14,764 bases of DNA from Acidobacteria bacterium CG_4_9_14_3_um_filter_49_7 (GTDB lineage: Bacteria; Acidobacteriota; Holophagae; Thermotomaculales; Thermotomaculaceae). Position 1 is the stretch's first letter. The number at the start of each line of letters is the position of its first letter. Where the stretch lies: the NCBI GenBank assembly GCA_002789615.1, contig PFTO01000187.1, positions 3,501 through 18,264 of the forward strand, written 5' to 3'. Under the pieces are notes generated by a model, which did no database searches, was not told the DNA's origin, and saw nothing but the letters and a program-made list of their open reading frames with translations. The translations under genes were made by a program, and so were the position numbers. Positions 1 through 5,683 of the stretch are shown here, one piece after another.

Positions 1-81
1 TTCACCGTTTTCAGTAGGCGCCACTGAACCATACCGGAGGGCAAAGGACCTTCTGGATCTCATAAAACCGCGTTCTTTCAT
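1..81 (-). CDS. Possible N-terminal fragment of a minus-strand gene running off the window
   Basis: An ATG at 81 opens a frame that stays open for 27 codons to the window edge (begins MKERGFMRSRRS). A purine-rich Shine-Dalgarno-like stretch (GGAGG, 4 nt before the ATG) and a good sigma70-type promoter at 118-145 lie upstream, and these are the main support. No domain can be recognised in 27 residues, and the arginine-rich composition is also typical of a shadow frame. It overlaps a plus-strand frame (2-106) that competes for the same DNA; probably only one is real. Low confidence. Confidence 0.3.
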   Translation of the reverse strand, partial: MKERGFMRSRRSFALRYGSVAPTENGE

Positions 82-106
82 GCCCCCTCCCCCTCTGGAG
101 AAATAA
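2..106 (+). CDS. Possible C-terminal fragment of a plus-strand gene entering from the left
   Basis: A plus-strand frame is open from base 2 to a TAA at 104-106, giving 34 residues with a helix-like stretch (RAKDLLDLIKPRSF) and a proline-rich end (MPPPPLEK). A convincing intrinsic terminator oriented for plus-strand transcription lies about 110 nt downstream (216-248), as expected if a gene ends here convergently with the oligopeptidase gene. The frame is too short to identify and conflicts with the minus-strand start at 81. Low confidence. Confidence 0.3.
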   Translation, partial: SPFSVGATEPYRRAKDLLDLIKPRSFMPPPPLEK

Positions 107-117
107 AACCTACAGAT

Positions 118-145
118 AAGATAGGCATTCTTTACAAAATGTCAA
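118..145 (-). promoter_or_regulatory. Sigma70-like promoter reading leftwards
   Basis: On the minus strand a perfect -35 TTGACA (140-145) is separated by 16 bp from TATCTT (118-123, 4 of 6 matches to TATAAT). Start of transcription would fall near 111, about 30 nt before the ATG at 81. The small palindrome GGAAA-GCA-TTTCC (146-158) abuts the -35. The match is seen directly; activity is inferred. Confidence 0.5.
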
Positions 146-215
146 GGAAAGCATTTCCTGCGCAAGAATTCGGTATATCGTCTCGTTGAAAGACAAATAA
201 CTTCGGGAAATTGGC

Positions 216-248
216 AAGGTGCTGGACTCGCCAGCTCCTTCTTTTTTT
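216..248 (+). terminator. Intrinsic terminator, plus-strand orientation
   Basis: AAGGTGCTGG (216-225), a 5-nt loop, then CCAGCTCCTT (231-240) pair as a 10-bp stem with one T-T mismatch. They are followed at once by C and seven T residues (242-248). On the minus strand the hairpin has no T tract after it, so it would stop plus-strand transcription. That implies a plus-strand transcript from the left, convergent with the oligopeptidase gene. Confidence 0.7.
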
Positions 249-258
249 GCAAAGGGTA

Positions 259-280
259 CGGGGGGTCTGAATCCCCCCCG
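259..280 (-). terminator. GC-rich hairpin just after the oligopeptidase gene
   Basis: CGGGGGG (259-265) and CCCCCCG (274-280) form a perfect 7-bp stem with an 8-nt loop, about 30 nt beyond the stop of the minus-strand oligopeptidase gene. It lacks a T tract on either strand, so it is not a canonical intrinsic terminator. It could pause RNA polymerase or protect the mRNA 3' end. The role is inferred. Confidence 0.35.
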
Positions 281-309
281 GGTCAATTCTCCACTTTTCC
301 GAAGAGGGG

Positions 310-2178
310 TTACCTGTGCAATTCCTTCAAGGTGGCCTCAATCTCGTCCATTGTTCTATTGAACACCCGCATCGTCGTCTCAAGGGGAACAGGGGTTGTT
401 AAATCAGCTCCGGCATGGGCGAGTATGTTGATCGGGTAGTCTGAATTCCCACTTTTCAGAAACGTGAGATACTTTTCCACCGCGCCATCTTTCTTATTGA
501 TAACATTTTCCGCCAGCGCGGTAGAAGCAATCAGCCCTGTTGAGTACTGATAGACATAGTAGTCATAGTAAAAATGAGGTATGAAGGCCCACTCGATTCC
601 ATAGGTTTTGTCGACCTGGCAAATGCCGTTGTCATGACCATAGTATTTTCTTACAAGGTCAAGGTAAATTCTTGAAAAATCTTTCCCCGTCAATGCTCTG
701 TTTTCTTCCACTGCTGTGTGAATTTTCAATTCAAATTCTGCAAACATGGCCTGTCTGAAAACCGTCGTTCTTATTCTTTCCAGAAGATTTCCAAGGAAAA
801 ACAACCTTTTCAATGGGTCTTTTTCTTTCTTCACCAGATAGTCATTTAACAAATTCTCATTGAAAGTCGATGCGACTTCTGCGACAAAGATAGAATAGTC
901 ACTGGTCGGATAAGGCTGGTATTTGTTTGAAAACCAGCTGTGCATTGAATGGCCGAACTCATGGGCAAATGTTGAAATTGAATCATAATCATCGTTGTGG
1001 TTGAGTAACAGGTAGGGGTGGACATCGTAAGCGGAACCATTTGAATATGCCCCACTCCTTTTGCCTTTGGTCGGGTACACATCAGCCCATCTATTATTAA
1101 TTCCCGTCGTCAGCGCATCTACATATTCTTTCCCCAAGGGCTGCATTGCCTGAACAAGGATTTTTGCCGAGTCGTCATAGGTATATTTCAAATCGACTTC
1201 TTTTACAAGTGAAGTGTACAGGTCAGAATATTTCAGTGTTTCAACGCCCATCATTCTCTTGCGCAAGGCCAGGTATCTGTGCAATGAACCCAGGTTGTTA
1301 TTGATGTCTTGTACAAGCTGGGTATAGACCTTTACAGGAATATTGTTCCCATCAAGTGCCGCCTCAACACTCGACGTATATTTTCTTTCTTTTGCGTAAA
1401 ACCAGTCTTTCTGTAGCTGAGAGAACAGAAGCCTTCCCAAAGTGCCTTCATATTTTTTATACGTGTCGAAAAAGTTTTTAAATACAACTTCTCTGTTCTT
1501 CGGATTTTGAGAAGATCTGTATTTCCCATACATTGCCTGGGAGAGTTGGACTTTGGTTCCGTCTGACAGTGTAATTTCAGGAAAATCAAGCTCGGTATTT
1601 GAAAAAATGGAGTAGGTATTATATGGAATTGAGGCAAGTACTGAAGTCTGGCTTAATAATTTCTCCTCATTCGCTGAAAGCGTGTGTTTTGCCGTACGAA
1701 TCGCATCTGACAGAAACATCTTGTACACAGCAAGGCCTTTATTTTCTTTCAAATATGTTTCGATCTTTTCCGCTCCCAGGGAGATGATCTCAGGGGTCAC
1801 GAACGAAACTTCTGAAGAAAACTTCCTTCCAACCATCGTAGTTTCATCTTTCAGTTTCTGGTTTTCTGAATTGCTCAAATCCTGGTCCGCTTTCATGGAA
1901 GAGTAAGAAGCCAGCCTGGAATAGTCTTTTGCAAGGCTGAAGAGAGTGTCTAAACACCCCTTCAGAGTATCGGATGATTCTCCCAGCTTGCCTTTAAACT
2001 TCGAAATATCCCCAATCCTCTGATCAAACGCATCCCTTGATTTTACAAAGCCACTATCCGTTTTGTACAGATCTGACAGATTCCACGTATATTTCTCTTC
2101 AACATCCCTTCGCTCAAGCGCTGTCACCGCGGTAGTACACAAGAAGATACATCCCAATACTGCTGCAATGGTTTTCAT
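310..2178 (-). CDS. pepF: Exported oligoendopeptidase F (peptidase family M3B)
   Basis: Zinc metallopeptidase that hydrolyses short peptides. At 622 residues it has the usual family length. The gluzincin motif HEFGH lies at residues 406-410, preceded by the M3-type FA and followed by SMHSW. The third zinc ligand is probably Glu434 in AEVASTFNE. The C-terminal part has the helical M3 look (KYYGHDNG, YYVYQYSTGL). Residues 1-20 form a Sec-type signal peptide: Lys2, a hydrophobic stretch, and a V-T-A cleavage site followed by LERR. Most PepF proteins are cytoplasmic, so this one probably works in the periplasm or outside the cell. A strong AGGAGG lies 4 nt before the ATG, and the gene has its own promoter (2299-2327), so it is monocistronic. 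It is intact, unlike the pseudogene upstream. Family very sure; export likely. Confidence 0.95.
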   Translation of the reverse strand: MKTIAAVLGCIFLCTTAVTALERRDVEEKYTWNLSDLYKTDSGFVKSRDAFDQRIGDISKFKGKLGESSDTLKGCLDTLFSLAKDYSRLASYSSMKADQDLSNSENQKLKDETTMVGRKFSSEVSFVTPEIISLGAEKIETYLKENKGLAVYKMFLSDAIRTAKHTLSANEEKLLSQTSVLASIPYNTYSIFSNTELDFPEITLSDGTKVQLSQAMYGKYRSSQNPKNREVVFKNFFDTYKKYEGTLGRLLFSQLQKDWFYAKERKYTSSVEAALDGNNIPVKVYTQLVQDINNNLGSLHRYLALRKRMMGVETLKYSDLYTSLVKEVDLKYTYDDSAKILVQAMQPLGKEYVDALTTGINNRWADVYPTKGKRSGAYSNGSAYDVHPYLLLNHNDDYDSISTFAHEFGHSMHSWFSNKYQPYPTSDYSIFVAEVASTFNENLLNDYLVKKEKDPLKRLFFLGNLLERIRTTVFRQAMFAEFELKIHTAVEENRALTGKDFSRIYLDLVRKYYGHDNGICQVDKTYGIEWAFIPHFYYDYYVYQYSTGLIASTALAENVINKKDGAVEKYLTFLKSGNSDYPINILAHAGADLTTPVPLETTMRVFNRTMDEIEATLKELHR

Positions 2179-2264
2179 TTCCCCTCCTAATAAAAATTTA
2201 TCGGAACTATTTTGAGATCAAATGCAAAATGACTTCGCCTTTATCCTTTTAAACTTTCATGGGT

Positions 2265-2291
2265 TCACCAGATCGATTAACCCGCTGGTGA
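2265..2291 (-). promoter_or_regulatory. Inverted repeat at the predicted transcription start of the oligopeptidase gene
   Basis: TCACCAG (2265-2271) and CTGGTGA (2285-2291) are perfect 7-bp arms around a 13-bp centre. The repeat begins where transcription from the promoter at 2299-2327 is predicted to start (about 2292). It could be a repressor operator or a hairpin at the extreme 5' end of the roughly 114-nt leader. An alternative pairing GGGTT/AACCC overlaps it. The pairing is seen; the function is inferred. Confidence 0.45.
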
Positions 2292-2298
2292 TGGAGCC

Positions 2299-2327
2299 AC
2301 TCTACACGTATCCGTCAACGCTGTCAA
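2299..2327 (-). promoter_or_regulatory. Sigma70-like promoter of the oligopeptidase gene
   Basis: On the minus strand a perfect TTGACA (2322-2327) is 17 bp from TAGAGT (2299-2304, 4 of 6 matches). The predicted start is near 2292, giving a leader of about 114 nt. This separates the gene from the glycosyltransferase remnant that ends at 2396. Confidence 0.55.
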
Positions 2328-2395
2328 TCACCTGCTAAATAAGGAAAGATGCATTTCCCTCAAATCCCCAAAACGTGGAAAAAGGAAGGTCCACT

Positions 2396-3395
2396 CTATC
2401 CCCCAGTGGAATCGAACAGCCTTTTGTCCTGCTTTCTGTCCGGCAGCATCCCGGTCAACTTCTCGATGTAGCTCCTGCTGACAAGGTTCCGCTCGAATCT
2501 CCTTGCAGTTTCCAGGGCAGCTGACTTCATCTGTTGGAGCTTATCCGGCGGTAAACTGAAAAAAGGTCCATCGCTTTCGCCAACGCTTCCGGGTCTCCGG
2601 AAGGGACAAGATACCCATTCACGCCATCTACCATGTATTCAGATAATCCCGCAATCCGGCTTCCCGCGACAGGCACAGAACATGCCATAGCCTCAGTGGC
2701 GACATTTCCGAAACTCTCCGCTTTGCGCATGGTTGGAAAAGCCAGAAGGTCCATGGCGTTGTATTCGCGGGCGAGTTGTTCCTGAGGGACTGCACCCCTG
2801 AATAAGACCCGTCCCTCAATTCCCAGCTCATATGCCAGTTTCTTGTGCTTTTCAGTCAAGACACCCATCTCCGACAATCAGAATCCTCACCGCTGTTTCA
2901 GCAAGCACAGCCGCCCTCACCAAGACATCTATTCCTTTAAATTTTTCCAGCCTGCCCACATAGCCTACGGTCGGAAAACCCGCAGCTTTATCCCCGGGAT
3001 GAAACATGGCCAGGTCCACACCCCCAAGGAGATCCAGTCCATGCAAGCGCACAACAAAGAGAGGTTTCTCCAATTTCCGGAAAAAAAGGCAAATACGTAT
3101 GGGAGGGATAGCTCGACTGCATCACGTCGTAGTGATTGAACTGCGCCGTCAAAATCTTAAGATAGAAAATGAGATACTTCCAGATTTTTTCAAAAATTTT
3201 CCGGGACTTATCCGAAATGACAATCCTGTCCACTTCAATGCCGTTTTCAACCAGACCCTTTTCAGTATTTCGAACAAAAATCCCAAAAAAGAGGTGATGC
3301 CTGCCGGGATACATGTTGGAAATCAGAAGAAAACGGATGGGTTCATTGGCATTATCTCGTAATTCCCGGTTGTTTCGGGATGGATGGGAAGTCAT
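2396..3395 (-). pseudogene. Decayed GT4-type glycosyltransferase (three frameshifts plus internal deletion)
   Basis: Remnant of a family 4 retaining glycosyltransferase. The start is the ATG at 3395, whose ATGA overlaps the stop of the metallo-hydrolase gene. The first frame reads IRFLLISNMYPGRHHLFFGIFVRN, a typical N-terminal nucleotide-fold segment, to about LPFF. At the A7 run (3081-3087) the frame shifts to one giving KPLFVVRLHGLD and VGYVGRLEKFKGIDVLVRA. Near 2861-2870 it shifts again to the acceptor half with ESFGNVATE (E-x7-E, the GT4 donor motif). At the A6 run (2559-2564) a third shift leads to a plausible tail (LPPDKLQQMKSAAL) ending in TAG at 2396. The step from HGLDLL straight to GGVDLAMFHPG lacks roughly 70-80 residues usually found between these motifs, suggesting an in-frame deletion near 3018-3030. 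The product is almost certainly non-functional unless the shifts are sequencing errors. Confidence 0.88.
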
Positions 3396-4180
3396 CCGGA
3401 AACTGTCACACCAAGCGTAAGAAGAGCCGTTGGTTTCCGCTGGCAAGCCACTGTCACGACAGGAACTAATCCGTCAAGCTTCTGCAGAGTCGTCATTAAC
3501 GCGATATCCGGCAGATTATTTTCCGCACTGAGATGTGTCAGAATAACCTGTTCAGTTTTTTCCGTCACAGCCCGTTGCACGAGATCAGCAGCCGCCTGGT
3601 TGGACAAATGTCCACGTCTTCCCATAATTCGCTGTTTTAACTCCCAGGGATATTGGCTCATTTTCAGCATTTGAGGATCGTGGTTGGACTCCACCAGGAG
3701 AAGGTGGGAACCTTTTACCTCGCAGGCGACAAGTTCTGTGACATAACCCAGATCCGTTACCTGGCTGACGCGCACGCCTTCATATTGAAAAATAAAACCC
3801 ACCGGATCTACTGCGTCGTGGGATATCGGACAAGGGAAAATCTCCAATCCGGATACAGGGCTGAATGGCTTACCGGAAACAACGGGGACAAGGCCAGCGT
3901 GCTTTTTTTCGGCCAGCCCTGCCGCCTGATAGGTTGCCTCCGTAGCATATATCGGTACGCCGAATCGCCTGCTGAAAGTATGTAAACTCTGGATGTGATC
4001 GGAATGCTCGTGGGTCAGAAAGATGCCCTCGATAGATGCCGGGTCCACGCCTATTGCAGCCAGGCGCGCTTCGACTTCCCTGCAGGATAATCCGCAATCA
4101 ATGAGAAAGGAATGCTCCTGAAACCGGAGGTATGTACTGTTTCCCCGGCTACCACCGGCCAGAACCGAGCACGCAATCAT
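3392..4180 (-). CDS. YycJ/WalJ-type MBL-fold metallo-hydrolase
   Basis: A 262-residue metallo-beta-lactamase-fold protein. It opens with the subfamily pattern VLAGGSRGNSTY, then FLIDCGLS (Asp28) and the metal-binding THEHSDH (His57, His59, Asp61, His62). Later it has ISHDAVDPVG, LLVESNHD and LTHLSAENNLPDIA, the last being characteristic of YycJ-like proteins. Relatives are proposed nucleases or phosphodiesterases, linked in Firmicutes to cell-wall and DNA-repair phenotypes; the substrate here is unknown. It has no signal peptide and is probably cytoplasmic. The ATG overlaps the stop of the B12-binding gene by 4 nt, and its own stop overlaps the pseudogene start by 4 nt. Translation is therefore likely coupled. 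Full length and intact. Confidence 0.9.
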   Translation of the reverse strand: MIACSVLAGGSRGNSTYLRFQEHSFLIDCGLSCREVEARLAAIGVDPASIEGIFLTHEHSDHIQSLHTFSRRFGVPIYATEATYQAAGLAEKKHAGLVPVVSGKPFSPVSGLEIFPCPISHDAVDPVGFIFQYEGVRVSQVTDLGYVTELVACEVKGSHLLLVESNHDPQMLKMSQYPWELKQRIMGRRGHLSNQAAADLVQRAVTEKTEQVILTHLSAENNLPDIALMTTLQKLDGLVPVVTVACQRKPTALLTLGVTVSG

Positions 4181-4569
4181 AAATCACAGACTTTTCGGAC
4201 AAATGTTACAACTTCATCCGTACTGGTTCCCGGTTGAAAAACTGCCTGAATCCCCATTTTTTTCAGTTCCGGAATATCTTCCGTGGGAATGATACCCCCT
4301 GCAAAAACAGGGATGTCACCAGCATTGCGTTCCTTCAACAGCTTCAGAATTTCAGGGAATAGATGATTATGGGCCCCGGAAAGAATGCTGAGCCCGATAC
4401 AGTTGACATCTTCCTGAATCGCCGCGGTGACGATCTGCTCAGGCGTTTGCCTGAGTCCTGTGTAGATCACTTCCATTCCGGCGTCACTGAGCGCCCGGGC
4501 AATTACTTTCGCGCCTCTGTCATGGCCGTCCAGGCCAGGTTTTGCAATGAGAACACGTATCTTCTTCAT
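4177..4569 (-). CDS. Cobalamin-binding small subunit of methylmalonyl-CoA-type mutase
   Basis: A 130-residue stand-alone B12-binding domain. The base-off/His-on motif D-x-H-x-x-G appears as Asp14, His16 and Gly19 in KPGLDGHDRG. It is followed by the expected LSILSGAH (S-x-L) and VFAGGIIP (glycine pair) segments. Such proteins are the C-terminal subunit of split methylmalonyl-CoA or related acyl-CoA mutases, holding cobalamin for radical carbon-skeleton rearrangement. The large catalytic subunit is not in this window, so the substrate cannot be fixed. I prefer the ATG at 4569 because GGAG stands 3 nt before it; an in-frame GTG at 4584 is a weaker option. The stop overlaps the metallo-hydrolase start by 4 nt. 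Family sure; exact mutase open. Confidence 0.9.
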   Translation of the reverse strand: MKKIRVLIAKPGLDGHDRGAKVIARALSDAGMEVIYTGLRQTPEQIVTAAIQEDVNCIGLSILSGAHNHLFPEILKLLKERNAGDIPVFAGGIIPTEDIPELKKMGIQAVFQPGTSTDEVVTFVRKVCDL

Positions 4570-4617
4570 CGCTCCATTATACACGGAAACCCGCGGTCAG
4601 AAACTGGAAAAGAGAAC

Positions 4618-4640
4618 AAGTTTATGTCTGAGTTTAGAAG
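4618..4640 (+). repeat. Third, short copy of the hexamer-repeat family
   Basis: AAGTTTATGTCTGAGTTT followed by AGAAG resembles the left arm of the element at 9907-9937 (AAGTTTAAGTCTAAGTTTGA). Both are preceded by a GGAAAAGAGA-type purine stretch. It has no inverted partner, so it looks like a decayed or partial copy. Confidence 0.45.
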
Positions 4641-4670
4641 CTTTCTATTCTAACCGGAGGAGAAGTGAAC

Positions 4671-4694
4671 GGTGATGGATGATGAGTGATGGTC
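4671..4694. repeat. Degenerate GATG/TGATGG word array
   Basis: Overlapping copies of GATGG, GATGA and GTGATGG run across the gap between the radical SAM and B12-binding genes. The phrase has no coding explanation and belongs to the same style of intergenic low-complexity words seen elsewhere in the window. Confidence 0.4.
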
Positions 4695-4738
4695 AAAGGA
4701 TGGGCAATCCCCTGATTTTTCTACACCCTACTGTTACT

Positions 4739-5683
4739 CTATATCTGCTCCGCCGAAATGGCAATGTGGCCAACACCGTCAAAGTTCAGCTCCCTGACCT
4801 GTCCGGATTTCATAAGATTCTGCACTGCAGTCTCCATGGCGGCCTGGTCAACTCCGATACTGTCCGTCATCTCCTGAATTGTACAGGGTCGAATTCCCAC
4901 GGTTTTTAAGATTACAGATTCAAGCAGTTCCCCCTGGATTTGACGACGGGCACCCCGAAGGGTGTAGTAGGCAACCGGTACGGCTTTTTCCCCCACCAGC
5001 TCGGCAAAACGCTGAATCGTCTCCTCGGATGATGCATGAACATTGTTCTCAGCAGGAGGGCGGAATACGGTGTTGATCTGAACTGAGTCAGGATTTATTC
5101 TGTTGATACATTCCTTCAATTTTTCAAGCTCCTCGTCACTGGTATTGATTCCATCAACCAGAAGAACCTCAAGAATATAGTGGCCGCGGCAAGCCCGCTG
5201 TGCCGAAATGAGCCCTTCGACCAATTTTTCATACGGGATATTGGCTGTGGGACGGTTGATACGACCATAGGTTTCCGGGCATCCCGCGTCCAGAGAAGGA
5301 ACCAGGTAGTCCGCCTCCAATACCCGTTTCAATACTGATTCCCGGTGAAGCAGGGATCCATTGGTAAGCAATACCACCGGCACCGTGGTCATTTCTTTGA
5401 TTCCGTGAATAATCAAATCGATTTCCCGGTGCAGAGTCGGTTCACCGGAACCGGCAAATGTGATGAAATCCGGCAGGTCATCGTGATGATCTGCCAGATA
5501 GTTTCTGAGTTCATCCAGCACTTCGTCCACCGGTGCAAAAATGTCCACACAATCGGTCGTTCGTGGCGTCCTGCCTACTTCACAGTACACGCAGTCAAAT
5601 GTACATGTTTTCCTTGTAAACAGATCTATACCCAGTGAACGCCCGAATCGACGGGAAGGAACCGGTCCGAAAAGCCACCTCAC
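4739..5683 (-). CDS. Radical SAM protein of the COG0731 (TYW1-like) group
   Basis: A 314-residue radical SAM enzyme. It begins with the group signature FGPVPSRRFGRSLGID, then the [4Fe-4S] cluster motif C-x3-C-x2-C (Cys27, Cys31, Cys34 in CTFDCVYC), and the SAM-contacting FAGSGEPTLH and VLLTNGSLL. Residues from about 240 to the end (RPCTIQEMTDSIG, NLMKSGQVRELNFDG) look like a winged-helix domain. COG0731 was named for relatives of the wybutosine enzyme TYW1, but bacterial members have no established reaction, so I give none. The start is the GTG at 5683, whose GTGA overlaps the feoB stop by 4 nt. Upstream in-frame codons lie inside feoB and precede the conserved N-terminus. The tight junction links it to iron supply. 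Confidence 0.88.
   Translation of the reverse strand: MRWLFGPVPSRRFGRSLGIDLFTRKTCTFDCVYCEVGRTPRTTDCVDIFAPVDEVLDELRNYLADHHDDLPDFITFAGSGEPTLHREIDLIIHGIKEMTTVPVVLLTNGSLLHRESVLKRVLEADYLVPSLDAGCPETYGRINRPTANIPYEKLVEGLISAQRACRGHYILEVLLVDGINTSDEELEKLKECINRINPDSVQINTVFRPPAENNVHASSEETIQRFAELVGEKAVPVAYYTLRGARRQIQGELLESVILKTVGIRPCTIQEMTDSIGVDQAAMETAVQNLMKSGQVRELNFDGVGHIAISAEQI

Larger units (their letters stand above)
4570..4738. other. Intergenic gap inside the long operon, with repeat remnants
   Basis: This 169-bp gap separates the radical SAM gene from the B12-binding gene. It holds a fragment of the hexamer-repeat family (4618-4640), a TGATGG-rich low-complexity word array (4671-4694) and a minus-strand TATAAT (4576-4581) without a good -35. 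I see no gene and no convincing terminator. Whether the two halves form one transcript is uncertain. Confidence 0.5.

Noticed and set aside
310..378. Possible lipoprotein signal (VLGC) in the oligopeptidase N-terminus, encoded at the other end of the gene
   Set aside because: The cysteine is at residue 10, leaving too short a hydrophobic stretch for a normal lipobox; a signal peptidase I site after residue 20 fits better. The relevant codons are near 2149-2178.
2343..2395. Weak stem-loops after the glycosyltransferase remnant considered as an intrinsic terminator
   Set aside because: The stems are only about 5 bp and the following T content is poor, so I cannot support a terminator.
4576..4581. 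Perfect minus-strand TATAAT just before the B12-binding gene
   Set aside because: No acceptable -35 is found at 15-18 bp, there is no TGn extension, and the start of transcription would fall on the ATG although a Shine-Dalgarno site precedes it. I do not call it a promoter, though an internal start is possible.
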